This document shows, piece after piece, positions 9,184 through 17,668 of a stretch of DNA of 37,285 nt. The notes below the pieces were generated by a model. That model had not been told where the DNA came from and searched no databases. It saw only the letters and a program-made list of their open reading frames with translations. Each line of letters starts with the position of its first letter. Position 1 is the stretch's first letter. A program made the position numbers and the translations under genes. Origin of the DNA: Longimicrobium sp. (GTDB lineage Bacteria > Gemmatimonadota > Gemmatimonadetes > Longimicrobiales > Longimicrobiaceae). The stretch lies in NCBI RefSeq assembly GCF_035474595.1, contig NZ_DATIND010000078.1:1-37285 (forward strand), read 5' to 3'.

Positions 9184-10917
9184 TCAGCCGTTCAGGACGT
9201 TCGCCGCCCAGTCGCCGTAGCCCATCCGCGCGCCGCCGGTGTCGAGCGTGATGTACGCGGCGGGGCTCCTGGCTTCCCAGTCGTAGCGCCAGACGGGGCT
9301 CACCACTTCGGCGGCGCTCCCGTCGGCGTAGCGCCCCCGAACGCGGCAGCGGAAGCTCCACACGCCCGCTCCGCCGGCGGAAGCGGGAACGCACGCGCTC
9401 CATCCGCTGGCGCCGGGCGACATGACGGTGGGCTGCACCTGCGCGGCGTCCTGGCCCGGCGGCGCCACGTACACCATCACGCCGCCGGGGTCCGCGGTGA
9501 TGTACGTGCTCCAGTCGCCGTTCAGGTAGAAGCAGAAGCTTCCCCGCGCGCTGGACGCCGGCGTGGGGGCAGGGGTGGTGGCGCAGGCCTCGTTGCTGAA
9601 CGGCGACACCCCGTCGCCGCCGTACGCGCGCACCCGGTAGCAGTGCGTGGACCCGGCGCCCAGATTGGCGTGGTCGAACCCGGTCCGCCCCTGCGGGAGG
9701 CGGGCAACGAGGGTGCCTCCTTCCCAGACCTCGAAGCCGGCCTCGTTGGACGCGTTGTCCTGCCAGGTAAGGTGGGTGGCGGAGTCGGAGACGGCGCTCG
9801 CCTGCAGGTTCGTGGGCGCGGCGGGGATGGCGGCGGCGGGCCCGTACCAGGTGTGCAGCAGGACCTGGCTGCCGTCTCCCGCGATGGGGCTCGGTCCGGC
9901 GCCGAGCAGGTCCAGGCGGCCCGCACCCCACGTGGTGGCGGCCGGCGTGTCGAAGAACGTCGCGACCGGCTCCGGGAGCTCGCACCAGCCGCCGGCCTGG
10001 TTGGGGTACCACCAGTGGTTGCCGTGGACCACGCCGGTGAAGTAGTCGGTGTACTCGCTGAACACGTCCAGCCGGCCCGGCGCCCAGGAAACGGCGGCCG
10101 GGGCGGAGCCGGCAAGCCCCGCGAGCATCTCCGGGCCGCCCCAGCCGTTCTGGTACCACCAGTGGTGCAGCCGCTGGTCGGTGCCGACGGCGAACACGTC
10201 CAGCCGTCCCGCGCCCCACGACACGGCGGCGGGCGCGGGCGAGGGGCGCCCCGCGGCGGGTGGCACCGGAAAGCTGCCTCCGCGCGGCTCGGGGCCCTGC
10301 CACCCGTGACCCTCGTACCACCAGTGCCAGAGCGTCCGGTCGTCGCCGGCGGCGAACACGTCCAGGCGGTTCGGTCCCCACGCCACGGCGGTCGGCGCAG
10401 ACCACACCGTTCCGGCCAGCGGCTCGGGCCCGCCCCATCCGCCATCGAACCACCAGTGCAGGATGCGGCGGTCCTCGCCCACCGCGAATACGTCCAGCCG
10501 CCCCGCGCCCCACGACACCGCGTGGGGCCGCCCCAGCCAGCCGGCCGTGTTCCCCGCCAGCTCCTCGGGTCCTCCCCACTCCGACGTCCCCGGCCTGGGA
10601 TAGTACCAGTGATACAGCCGCCGCCCCTCGCCGATGGCGAACACATCCAGCACGCCGGGCGCGCGCGAAACCGCCACCGGCGAGGTGTTCGGCGCCAGCG
10701 ACGCAGGCCATCCCGGCCCCAGGTTCTCCGGCCCGCCCCAGCCGTAGCTCGTTCCGCCGGGATACCACCAGTGCGCCAGCGTGTTGGTGCCGCTTCCGGC
10801 CAGGCCGCCGGGCATGGCCAGCGCGAACACGTCCAGCCGGCCCGGGCTCCACGCCACCGCGGCCGGCGAAACACCGTGGATGTTGCCGCCGCGCGACTGA
10901 ACCGGGTTCCAGGGCAT
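9184..10917 (-). CDS. Seven-bladed PLL-like lectin with FN3 domain
   Basis: Residues 16-360 contain seven repeats of the pattern (A/S)PxAVSWGxGRLDVFAxGxDxxLxHWWYxxGWGGPExLAG, the signature of PLL-type (Photorhabdus lectin, DUF346-like) beta-propellers that bind fucose or methylated sugars between blades. Repeats start near residues 17, 79, 131, 174, 229, 272 and 324; blades six and seven are divergent. A fibronectin type III domain follows (366-449, TNLQASAVSDSATHLTWQDN ... YRVRAYGGDGVSPFSNEA), then a C-terminal domain (457-577) I do not recognise. No signal peptide is visible at MPWNPVQSRGG. Start ATG at 10917 follows AAGGAGGAGAG. Glycan binding is inferred from the fold. Confidence 0.85.
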   Translation of the reverse strand: MPWNPVQSRGGNIHGVSPAAVAWSPGRLDVFALAMPGGLAGSGTNTLAHWWYPGGTSYGWGGPENLGPGWPASLAPNTSPVAVSRAPGVLDVFAIGEGRRLYHWYYPRPGTSEWGGPEELAGNTAGWLGRPHAVSWGAGRLDVFAVGEDRRILHWWFDGGWGGPEPLAGTVWSAPTAVAWGPNRLDVFAAGDDRTLWHWWYEGHGWQGPEPRGGSFPVPPAAGRPSPAPAAVSWGAGRLDVFAVGTDQRLHHWWYQNGWGGPEMLAGLAGSAPAAVSWAPGRLDVFSEYTDYFTGVVHGNHWWYPNQAGGWCELPEPVATFFDTPAATTWGAGRLDLLGAGPSPIAGDGSQVLLHTWYGPAAAIPAAPTNLQASAVSDSATHLTWQDNASNEAGFEVWEGGTLVARLPQGRTGFDHANLGAGSTHCYRVRAYGGDGVSPFSNEACATTPAPTPASSARGSFCFYLNGDWSTYITADPGGVMVYVAPPGQDAAQVQPTVMSPGASGWSACVPASAGGAGVWSFRCRVRGRYADGSAAEVVSPVWRYDWEARSPAAYITLDTGGARMGYGDWAANVLNG

Positions 10918-11113
10918 ACGGGCTCTCCTCCTTCCTCGGGTGGATGAGCAGCGGCGAACTCGGTGGGGAGACGCATGGGAATTCCAGGCGGAAGATGCGT
11001 GTGCGGCGGAGCGGCCCGCAATCCGTCCTCCAATCGTGGGGAAAATCGGCTCACGCGTCCGGATGCGGTGCCGCGGCGGGGGGAGATGGGCTCCACGCGA
11101 GAGATCGATCCCG

Positions 11114-11141
11114 TTGCGTGGACGGCGTGCGGATGTAGCTT
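11114..11141 (+). promoter_or_regulatory. Candidate promoter of the acetyltransferase gene
   Basis: TTGCGT (11114-11119), 16-base spacer, TAGCTT (11136-11141). The -10 hexamer is the same as that of the better promoter before the Fur-family gene. The -35 is only a 3/6 match. Confidence 0.4.
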
Positions 11142-11192
11142 CGGCGCTCGGTGAAGGCTTGCCGCACCACACGACTTCCGAACCCGCGCCGC

Positions 11193-11765
11193 ATGATGCT
11201 CACGCCCCCGGTGATCGAGACCGAGCGCCTCGTCCTTCGCATGGCCGAGGTGCGCGACGCGCCGGAGATCGTGCGCTACTTCACCGGGAACCGCGCGCAC
11301 CTGGCCGGCTCGCGGCCGCGGATGCTGCCGGATTTCTTCACCGAGGACTTCTGGCGCTCGCAGGCGCACGCGGCGCTCAGCGAGTTCCGCACCGACCGCT
11401 CGCTGCGGCTGTTCATGTTCGAGAAGCCGGCGGGGACGCGGGTGATCGGCAACGTGAACTTCGTGCAGTTCCAGCGCGGCGCGGCGTACTACTGCACGCT
11501 CGGCTACGGCATCGCCGCCGACCGCGAGGGGCGCGGGATGATGCGCGAGGCGCTGGAGGCCGGGATCCGCTACATGTTCGCCGAGCTGAACATGCACCGC
11601 ATCCAGGCCAACTACGTTCCCTGGAACCGCCGCAGCGGCGGCCTCCTGCGCCGCCTGGGCTTCGTTGTGGAGGGCTACGCGCGCGACTACCTGTACCTGG
11701 ATGGGCAGTGGCAGGACCACGTACTCACCAGCCTCACCAACCCGCACTGGCATCCGGAGGACTGA
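11193..11765 (+). CDS. GNAT N-acetyltransferase, RimJ-like
   Basis: The 190-residue protein belongs to the RimJ/RimL branch of GNAT acetyltransferases, which acetylate the N-terminal alanine of ribosomal protein S5 and similar substrates with acetyl-CoA. Diagnostic segments are IETERLVLRMAEVRDAPEIV, VIGNVNFVQFQRGAAYYCTL, the acetyl-CoA loop region DREGRGMMREALEAGIRYMF, and LNMHRIQANYVPWNRRSGGL with LGFVVEGYARDYL near the C-terminus; the last is very close to RimJ. Start is uncertain: tandem ATGs at 11193/11196 precede the conserved N-terminus, and a GTG at 11151 would add 14 residues. No Shine-Dalgarno is obvious. Confidence 0.9.
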   Translation: MMLTPPVIETERLVLRMAEVRDAPEIVRYFTGNRAHLAGSRPRMLPDFFTEDFWRSQAHAALSEFRTDRSLRLFMFEKPAGTRVIGNVNFVQFQRGAAYYCTLGYGIAADREGRGMMREALEAGIRYMFAELNMHRIQANYVPWNRRSGGLLRRLGFVVEGYARDYLYLDGQWQDHVLTSLTNPHWHPED

Positions 11766-11979
11766 CTCTCGCGTCCCTTGATCCGCCGCGCGTGGGTCAT
11801 CGGTTGTCCCACCCGAAAGACATCGCACCCGCACGCCGACGGAGAGGAATCGGCCGCGAGAGGCGCATCTCCTCATCCCGCACCCACTTGACCGAACGAT
11901 CGCCGCGCCGGTGCGCGGGGTACGGCCGGTGCAGGACAGCGCATCCCCTTCCCTCCCCCTCCCGCAGGCAAGGTGGACC

Positions 11980-12831
11980 GTGCGCCTCGATCTCCTTCCC
12001 GTCCTCTCCCTTTCCCTGCTCGCCGCCGGCTGCGCGACCATCTCCGTCCCCGAGAACCAGTTCTTCCATCCCGGCCACGCCGCGCTCCCCGCCAACGCCC
12101 GCGCGATGGCGGCATCCGCCGGGCTGCAGATCGAGGACGTGTGGTTCCGCGGCGCCGACTCTACGCGGCTGCACGGGCTGTTCGTGCGGACGCCGGGGGC
12201 GCGCAACACCATGCTGTACTTCGGCGGCGACAACTTCCGGCTGGCCACCGGCGGCGCCCCGGCCGCGCTGCTGCTGCGCTCGCTCGGCGTGAACGGCCTG
12301 CTGGTGGAATACCGCGGCTACGGCGAGAGCGAGGGGACGCCCACGCTGCCGCTGGTGAAGGACGACGCGCTGCGGGCGTACGACTACCTGGCCGCGCGCC
12401 CGGACGTGGACCGCTCGCGGATCGTGGTGCACGGGCTGTCGCTGGGCAGCTTCATGGCGCCGTACGTGGCCGAGCAGCGCGGCGCGGGCGTGCTGGTGCT
12501 GGAGGCCTCGGCGACCTCGGCGCGCGGCTGGGCGAAGGACCGCACGCCGTGGTACCGCAAGCCGTTCGTCCGCGTGCGCATGTCGCCCGCGATGAGCGCC
12601 GAGGACAACGTGGCGCGGCTGCGGCGCTACCGCGGTCCGCTGCTGCTGGTGGTGGGCGCCAACGATCCCGTCACCCGGCCGGAGATGTCGCGGCGGCTGT
12701 ACCGCGCCTCGGCCACGCCGCCCGCGCGCAAGCGGCTGGTCGTGGCCGCGGGGAAGACGCACGGCGACGCGATGGCGAGCCCCGAGACGATCGCCGCCTA
12801 TCGCGCGTTCCTGGCGGAGATGCTGCCCTAG
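11980..12831 (+). CDS. Alpha/beta hydrolase lipoprotein
   Basis: This 283-residue protein has a lipoprotein signal (RLDLLPVLSLSLLAAGC, Cys18) and an alpha/beta hydrolase fold of the BEM46/ABHD13-like type. The nucleophile elbow is HGLSLGSF (Ser154), the oxyanion region YFGGDN, the acid is in VGANDPVTRP, and the His in AGKTHGD. GVNGLLVEYRGYGESEG matches the strand-helix before the elbow. The GTG at 11980 was chosen because AAGGTGG lies 6 bases upstream and gives a clean lipobox; an ATG-type start further up would bury the signal. Substrate is unknown. Confidence 0.88.
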   Translation: MRLDLLPVLSLSLLAAGCATISVPENQFFHPGHAALPANARAMAASAGLQIEDVWFRGADSTRLHGLFVRTPGARNTMLYFGGDNFRLATGGAPAALLLRSLGVNGLLVEYRGYGESEGTPTLPLVKDDALRAYDYLAARPDVDRSRIVVHGLSLGSFMAPYVAEQRGAGVLVLEASATSARGWAKDRTPWYRKPFVRVRMSPAMSAEDNVARLRRYRGPLLLVVGANDPVTRPEMSRRLYRASATPPARKRLVVAAGKTHGDAMASPETIAAYRAFLAEMLP

Positions 12832-12870
12832 AGTCGATGTGGTCCCGTAACTGACGTGCTGGACAGGCTA

Positions 12871-12937
12871 TAGATCCTTCGGCCTGCAACGTTCTGCGTG
12901 GGGACATTTACAGTGTGGCCGGCCTCAGGATGACGTC
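12871..12937 (+). repeat. Dispersed repeat A, copy 1
   Basis: It begins with TAGATCCTTCGGCCTGCA and ends with GTGGCCGGCCTCAGGATGAC. The two ends form inverted repeats ATCCT-TC-GGCC and GGCC-TC-AGGAT around a variable middle. The same frame recurs at 22630, 28898 (reverse) and 37131. Confidence 0.85.
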
Positions 12938-13002
12938 AGGGGGAGCGGTGCACATCACTCGCGCTCCCGGCGGGTTCGGGATACACGATGACGGATGGGG
13001 AT

Positions 13003-13052
13003 TAAAAGCCCGATCGCGCAGCCCCGGAATCCCCGAGGCTGCGCGATCGGCC
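13003..13052 (-). terminator. Rho-independent terminator of the Pro-rich lipoprotein gene
   Basis: A perfect 14-bp stem (CCGATCGCGCAGCC, 13010-13023, with 13037-13050) and a 13-base loop, followed on the minus strand by TTTT. It lies about 27 bases past the stop of the minus-strand gene at 13079. Confidence 0.9.
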
Positions 13053-13078
13053 TTCCATCTTCATCCCCCCTGATCCAC

Positions 13079-13954
13079 CTACCGCGGCGGGTTGCCGATG
13101 CGGATGGTGTCGCGCGGCATCTGGTACCGTGGGTCGTCCACCGTGGGCGGGGCGGGCGGCGGGGGCGGAGGCTGCGCGGTGTCGCGCTGGCGTCCCCGGC
13201 CGCGCCGCGGCTGCTGCTGCACCGGCGGCTGCGGCACCAGCAGCGTGTCGAAGGGCGCGGGCGGCGGCACCGTCACCGGCGGGATGTCCTCCGGCGGCGG
13301 AGGCGGCGGCGGCGGCGGAGTTGGACGCTCGCGCGGGCGCTCGTCCACCGGCGCCGGCGCGGGGGGCGGTGGAGGCGGCGGCGCGGCGGCGGGCGACGTG
13401 CCCTCGCCCTTGCTGCTGTCCGCGGGCGGCGGGGGCGGCGGCACGTAGCCGCGCAGCCGCACGAACGGCTGTCCGCGCGGCGTGTGCACCAGCGCCGCGC
13501 GCGTGCCCGGCGGCCAGCTGGCGGCCGAGGGGAAGCCGGTCAGCTCGATCCACATGGTGTCGCGCACCACGTGGCCGCTCACGAAATTGCCCACGCCGCC
13601 GGCCTCGAAGGCCACGAACGCGAAGATCCCGTCGCGCCGCACCTCGCCGGTGAACGGGAACGCCACCCCCTCGCGAACGTACTGCCCGGCCACCGAGTCC
13701 AGCCGCTGCGTGGCGATCTGGAACTCGCCCGGCGGCACCAGGCGGTACACCTGCTCGCGCACTCGCAGCGTGTCGCGCGCCGGGTACTCGAAGCCCGTGA
13801 ACAGCCACCTTCCCGACACCAGCGGCAGCCCCGCGCGCTCCTCGGGCGTGGGGCGGTGCAGCGGCGGAAGCGGCTCCACGTCCGCCTTCGCCTCGTTGCA
13901 CGCCGCCGCGCCCAGCAGCGCCACCGCCGCCAGCAACGCCTTCAACCGTCTCAC
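13079..13954 (-). CDS. Proline-rich lipoprotein, function unknown
   Basis: I do not recognise a family. The 291-residue protein starts at a GTG (13954) preceded by AGAGAGA; the signal peptide RRLKALLAAVALLGAAAC ends in a lipobox with the Cys at 19. Residues 30-170 look globular (SGRWLFTGFEYPARDTLRVR, then FAFVAFEAGGVGNFVSGHVV). From about 172 the protein is disordered: runs of 6-9 prolines separated by charged patches (DERPRERPTPPP, RRGRGRQRD). The tail could span or contact the cell wall. It is divergent from the Fur-family gene and ends at a strong terminator. Confidence 0.8.
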   Translation of the reverse strand: MRRLKALLAAVALLGAAACNEAKADVEPLPPLHRPTPEERAGLPLVSGRWLFTGFEYPARDTLRVREQVYRLVPPGEFQIATQRLDSVAGQYVREGVAFPFTGEVRRDGIFAFVAFEAGGVGNFVSGHVVRDTMWIELTGFPSAASWPPGTRAALVHTPRGQPFVRLRGYVPPPPPPADSSKGEGTSPAAAPPPPPPPAPAPVDERPRERPTPPPPPPPPPEDIPPVTVPPPAPFDTLLVPQPPVQQQPRRGRGRQRDTAQPPPPPPAPPTVDDPRYQMPRDTIRIGNPPR

Positions 13955-14061
13955 CGGCCGTCTCTCTCTGGGATTCTCTGATTCGTCAATCCGGGCGCAC
14001 CCGCGCGCTCCGCGGGACGCACGGGGCGTGCCCGGCGCCCCCGCCCGGACCGGCGGGAGAG

Positions 14062-14090
14062 TTGACATGGTACCGCCACCCGTCTAGCTT
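14062..14090 (+). promoter_or_regulatory. Promoter of the Fur-family gene
   Basis: TTGACA (14062-14067), exactly 17 bases, then TAGCTT (14085-14090); transcription would begin near 14097. The region between this and the ATG at 14145 contains a small hairpin followed by TTTT (CGGCG/CGCCG, about 14104-14121) that could attenuate transcription. Confidence 0.75.
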
Positions 14091-14144
14091 CGACAGGGAT
14101 ACACGGCGCTTTTTCGCCGCTTTTACGCCACCGCTAGCACAGCC

Positions 14145-14588
14145 ATGCCGACGATCGCGAGCGTCCTCCCGGAAGAAGCGGACGCGATGCTGCGCCGGGC
14201 GCTCGAGGCCCACGGCCAGCGCTTCACCGAGCAGCGCGCGGCCGTCTACCGCGTGCTGCGCGGCACCTGCGAGCACCCCACCGCCGACGAGGTCTTCACC
14301 GCCGTCCGCGGCGAGATCGCCGACATCTCCCTGGCCACCGTCTACAAGGCGCTGGAAACGCTGGTCAGCTGCAGCCTGGCGGTCAAGCTCACCTACGGCG
14401 ACGACTCGGCCCGCTACGACGCGCGCACCGACGACCACTACCACTCGCGCTGCCTGGCCTGCGGGGTGGTCCGCGACGTGGCCGCCGAGGCCACCGAGGT
14501 GCCGCACTTCGAGGTCGGCGGCGGCTTCCGCGTCGAGGGGTACCGCGTGGAGGTGGTAGGGTACTGCCCGGCGTGCGCGGGGGCCTAG
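14145..14588 (+). CDS. Fur-family transcriptional regulator
   Basis: A 147-residue member of the Fur/PerR/Zur family, metal-dependent repressors with an N-terminal winged helix and C-terminal metal/dimer domain. The DNA-binding helix is in ISLATVYKALETL (61-73), preceded by QRFTEQRAAVYRVLRG and HPTADEVF. The metal site is DDHYHSRCLAC (96-106), and the structural zinc pair is completed by CPAC (141-144). PerR-like features (short, HYH) are present, but PerR, Fur and Zur cannot be separated by eye. The TAG stop overlaps the first base of a GGGGACA tandem array. A promoter lies at 14062-14090. Confidence 0.93.
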   Translation: MPTIASVLPEEADAMLRRALEAHGQRFTEQRAAVYRVLRGTCEHPTADEVFTAVRGEIADISLATVYKALETLVSCSLAVKLTYGDDSARYDARTDDHYHSRCLACGVVRDVAAEATEVPHFEVGGGFRVEGYRVEVVGYCPACAGA

Positions 14589-14615
14589 GGGACAGGGGAC
14601 AGGGGACAGGGGACA
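14588..14615. repeat. Heptamer tandem array GGGGACA x4
   Basis: Four perfect head-to-tail GGGGACA units begin at the last base of the Fur-family gene stop codon. This follows the pattern of other 7-8 bp arrays in the window placed immediately after stop codons (19747, 27654, 35215). Confidence 0.95.
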
Positions 14616-14722
14616 GCAGGAAGGTAGTCCCCGCCGGCACATCATCTCCCCTGGTCCTGGAGATTCGGTAGATTGAGCGCTCTCCGGCCGTCCGCGCCGG
14701 GGGGCGTTCTCGTTTTCGGGAG

Positions 14723-16327
14723 ATGGAGATGGAGCCCAACCGCGCGCTGGAAGCGAAGCCCGACGCCGCCGCATGGCCGCGCCCGCCCGCCGCGGCACCC
14801 GCCCTCGGGCCGATCGACGGCTTCGGCGGGCTGTTCCTGCTGGAGGTATCGGCGCGGACGGCGTACGGGCAGGCGTCCGGCATCCTGAGCGGCCTTCCTG
14901 ACGCCGTCGCCGTTCCGCGCGACGCGGACGACGTGGCGGCGGTGGTGCGCTGGGCGGCGGCGCGCGGCCAGGCGCTCATCCCCCGCGCGGCGGGGACGGG
15001 GATGCCCGGCGGCAACGTGGGCCGCGGCGTCGCCGTGGACCTGCACCGGTTCTTCCGCGCCGCGCCGGAGATCGACGCCCCGGCGCGGACGGCGCGGGTG
15101 CAGCCGGGCGTCACCCTGGCCGAGCTGAACCGAGCCGCGGCGGGCGATGGACTGCTCTTTCCCGTCGATCCTTCCAGCGGCGACCGCGCCACCTTCGGCG
15201 GCATCGTCGCGAACAACTCCGGCGGCTCGCACACCGTCCTCCACGGCTCCGCGAGGGCGTGGATCCAGTCGCTGGACCTCGTGCTCGCGGACGGGACGAG
15301 GGTGGCGACGACGCGCGGCGAGGGCGAGCGGGATCCGCGGCTGGCCGAGATCCTGGCGCCGGTGGACGAGATGCTGGCGACGGGGCGCGGCGAGATCCTG
15401 GCACGCTGGCCGCGGGTGCGGAAGAACTCGTCCGGCTACGCGCTGAAGGAGTACCTGGAGAGCGGCGACGCGGTCGATCTCCTCGTTGGCAGCGAGGGGA
15501 CGCTGGCGCTGGTGACCGGCGCGACGGTGCGGCTGGCGCCGATGCCCCGGGCGCGCGGGCTGGCGCTGGTGGAGTTCACCGACCTGGCCGCCGCCGGCGC
15601 CGCGGTGGAGCAGATCCTCACGCTCCGCCCGTCGACCTGCGAGATCATCGACCGCACCTTCATCGACCTGGTCCGCCAGGGCGACGAGGACCCCGGCTAC
15701 CCGCTGCGCGAAGGGCTGGAGGCGATCCTGTTTGTGGAGATGGAGGGCGATTCGGAGGACGAAGTTGCCGCGAGGCTCCGCGCGCTGGAGACGGCGATGG
15801 CGGGCGTCGCGGACCGCGTGTCGATTGCGACGGATGCGGCGCAACGTGAGCGGTTCTGGCACGTGCGCCACGCCGCCAGCCCCATGATCGCGAAGCTGGC
15901 GGGCCACCGCGTGTCGATGCAGTTCATCGAGGACGGCGTCGTTCCGGTCGCGCGCCTTGCCGACTACATCCGCCTGCTGCGCCGCATCCTGGGCGAGCGC
16001 GGCCTTCCCGCCGTGATCTTCGGCCATGCGGGCGACGGCAACCTGCACGTGAACCCGCTGGTGGACGTGAAGAAGCCCAGGTGGCGCGAAGAGGTCGAGG
16101 AGGTCGTGTACGAGGTGGCCGAGGGGGTGGCCGCGCTGGGCGGCACGATGACCGGCGAGCACGGCGACGGCCGCCTCCGCGCGCCGCTGCTGGAAACCAT
16201 CTGGGGCACGGAGATGGTGGCCCGCTTCCGCGCGGTGAAGGACGCCTTCGACCCCGCCGGCATCCTCAACCCCGGCGTCATCCTCCCCCTCCCCGGCCAG
16301 CGCCCGCTGGACGGCATCCGATACTGA
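14723..16327 (+). CDS. FAD-linked oxidase, GlcD/D-lactate dehydrogenase-like
   Basis: The 534-residue protein is a vanillyl-alcohol-oxidase-family flavoenzyme that would oxidise a 2-hydroxy acid such as glycolate or D-lactate. The FAD-binding PCMH domain shows GLPDAVAVPRDADDVAAVVR, LIPRAAGTGMPGGNVGRGVA and FGGIVANNSGGSHTVLHGS. The C-terminal cap has VIFGHAGDGNLHVNPL and TMTGEHGDGRLRAPLLE, ending DAFDPAGILNPGVILP. There is no fused or adjacent iron-sulphur (GlcF) part, so the electron acceptor is unclear. Start ATG at 14723 is preceded by GGGAG; ATG 14729 is an alternative. It lies 134 bases after the Fur-family gene. Confidence 0.93.
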   Translation: MEMEPNRALEAKPDAAAWPRPPAAAPALGPIDGFGGLFLLEVSARTAYGQASGILSGLPDAVAVPRDADDVAAVVRWAAARGQALIPRAAGTGMPGGNVGRGVAVDLHRFFRAAPEIDAPARTARVQPGVTLAELNRAAAGDGLLFPVDPSSGDRATFGGIVANNSGGSHTVLHGSARAWIQSLDLVLADGTRVATTRGEGERDPRLAEILAPVDEMLATGRGEILARWPRVRKNSSGYALKEYLESGDAVDLLVGSEGTLALVTGATVRLAPMPRARGLALVEFTDLAAAGAAVEQILTLRPSTCEIIDRTFIDLVRQGDEDPGYPLREGLEAILFVEMEGDSEDEVAARLRALETAMAGVADRVSIATDAAQRERFWHVRHAASPMIAKLAGHRVSMQFIEDGVVPVARLADYIRLLRRILGERGLPAVIFGHAGDGNLHVNPLVDVKKPRWREEVEEVVYEVAEGVAALGGTMTGEHGDGRLRAPLLETIWGTEMVARFRAVKDAFDPAGILNPGVILPLPGQRPLDGIRY

Positions 16328-16392
16328 TCTCAGAATCCGGCGGAAGAATCCCGGCCTGAAATAGACAAGTTCGCCGACTCGCCCCCTCACCG

Positions 16393-16445
16393 GCGGCTGA
16401 AGCCGCAGCAACAACTACGGGAAGCCTCGCCAACTGCGCGAGGCT
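16393..16445 (+). repeat. Two-hairpin element B, copy 1
   Basis: Stem 1 is GCGGCT/AGCCGC (16393-16398, 16401-16406); the linker AGCAACAAC is at 16407-16415; stem 2 is AGCCTCGC/GCGAGGCT (16423-16430, 16438-16445). It lies between the convergent FAD oxidase and META genes. A leading segment (AAGTTCGCCGACTCGCCCCC) is shared with copy 3. Confidence 0.9.
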
Positions 16446-16514
16446 GATCCGCTCACTCCGCGGCATCGGCGCTGAATTCCCGGATTCGGTGATTTCTGGA
16501 TCTGGCATGAGAAG

Positions 16515-16547
16515 CGGCCCCGCGGAGATTTCATCGCCGCAGGGCCG
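16515..16547 (-). terminator. Terminator-like hairpin after the META gene
   Basis: CGGCCC-C-GCGG (16515-16525) pairs with CCGC-A-GGGCCG (16537-16547) with one mismatch and an 11-base loop; on the minus strand the tail is CTTCTCAT. It sits about 40 bases after the META-domain stop. Confidence 0.6.
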
Positions 16548-16585
16548 TCGGTTCTCGATCCGTCACTCGGCGGAGATGCCCGGGA

Positions 16586-17020
16586 TCAGGGCGCGGTGAA
16601 GCGGGCCAGCACCGCGCCGCCGTCGCCCAGCAGCTCGAGCGCGCCGCCGCTCAGGCGGTACGAGCGCGTGGCGGCGATGGCGGTGAGATACGCCTGCTCC
16701 AGTTCCATCCCCGCCGCGCAGGCCATCCGCGTGGAGACGGGCGCGGTGAACCGGAGCGCGGCGCCGCTCATCTCGTAGGTGCTGGAGAAGCGGTTGCACC
16801 CCGCGAAGCCGCTGGCGCGGTCGGGGGCGAGCTGCAGCGTGGGCGCCTCGCCGCCGGCGCCGGTTCCCGCCGGGCGCCCGTTCACCTCCACCAGCGTCCA
16901 CTGGCGCTCCCGGATGTCACCCATGCTTCCTCCGGCGGCCGCGTTCGTGTTGCGATGGCAGCCGGGGAGCGCCGTCAGCGCCGCCGCGGCGAGCAGAATT
17001 CCCATCAGCCGTCGTGTCAT
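16586..17020 (-). CDS. META-domain lipoprotein (HslJ-like)
   Basis: This 144-residue lipoprotein has a signal peptide ending LTALPGC (Cys21) and one META domain: RQWTLVEVNGRPAG, APTLQLAPDRASGFAGCNRF, a STRMAC strand-turn and LELLGDGGAVLARF. META proteins such as E. coli HslJ are small envelope proteins linked to heat or novobiocin resistance; the biochemical role is unknown. The paired Cys in GCNRF and RMAC could form a disulphide. It follows the DinB-like gene by 63 bases on the same strand and may share its transcript. Confidence 0.9.
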   Translation of the reverse strand: MTRRLMGILLAAAALTALPGCHRNTNAAAGGSMGDIRERQWTLVEVNGRPAGTGAGGEAPTLQLAPDRASGFAGCNRFSSTYEMSGAALRFTAPVSTRMACAAGMELEQAYLTAIAATRSYRLSGGALELLGDGGAVLARFTAP

Positions 17021-17083
17021 CGGTCACTCCTCGAATCCGGAATCTCCGCCCCTCGTCTTCCCTGTCCTACCCGCCCCGGGCGC

Positions 17084-17608
17084 TCAGGCTCCCGCCGCCT
17101 GTGCAAGATTGCGCGCAACCCTCGCGGTGGTGACGACCTGGCCGACGTGGCGCTGGGTGTGCTCGGCGGCGTGGAAGAGGAGGCCCAGGACGTTGCTGGG
17201 CAGGCGCTGGCGGCCGACTTCGCGCGGGTCCAGCAGCGTGGTGGGATCGGTGGCGCGGAGCTGGGCGAGCGCCTTCTCGATCGTCGTCTCCACGAGGTGG
17301 ATCAGCTCGCGCGCGGAGGGCGGCGGCTCGCCGGGCGACTGCTCGCGCGCGAGCGCGGCGAACTGCTCGTCGCCCAGCTGCTGGCCGCGCGCGTAGGTGA
17401 ACAGGCGGTCGAGCGAGCCGGCCAGGTGCATCGCGTGGAAGCCGGCGGACGCGGCGCCGCCGGGGCGCGACCAGAGCACGCCGCCCGGCAGGCCGGCGAG
17501 CGCGGCGGCGACGTCCTCGCGCGCCATGACCAGCGCGTGCGCGACCGGCATCAGCAGCGGCGGAATTCCCTCCGCGGGGCCGCGGAGCCACGGCTCGGGC
17601 TGGCTCAT
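17084..17608 (-). CDS. DinB-like metal-binding protein
   Basis: The 174-residue protein resembles the DinB/YfiT four-helix-bundle family, putative metal-dependent hydrolases or thiol transferases. Candidate ligands are His in GFHAMHLAGSLDRLFTYA and in LLFHAAEHTQRHVGQVVTTA, the typical helix 2 and helix 4 positions. The ATG at 17608 follows GGGAGATGACGAG; a TTG at 17623 would add five residues. Substrate and metal are unknown. It precedes the META gene and follows the CCA-adding enzyme by about 150 bases, a gap that holds element B copy 2. Confidence 0.85.
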   Translation of the reverse strand: MSQPEPWLRGPAEGIPPLLMPVAHALVMAREDVAAALAGLPGGVLWSRPGGAASAGFHAMHLAGSLDRLFTYARGQQLGDEQFAALAREQSPGEPPPSARELIHLVETTIEKALAQLRATDPTTLLDPREVGRQRLPSNVLGLLFHAAEHTQRHVGQVVTTARVARNLAQAAGA

Positions 17609-17668
17609 CTCGTCATCTCCCAACGGTTTCTGGATAGATAGAACGTGCGCGATCGGGCTTCCTCACCG

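Noticed and set aside
9522-12248. A 908-codon minus-strand frame spanning the lectin and the acetyltransferase region
   Set aside because: It crosses real genes on both strands and has no family features.
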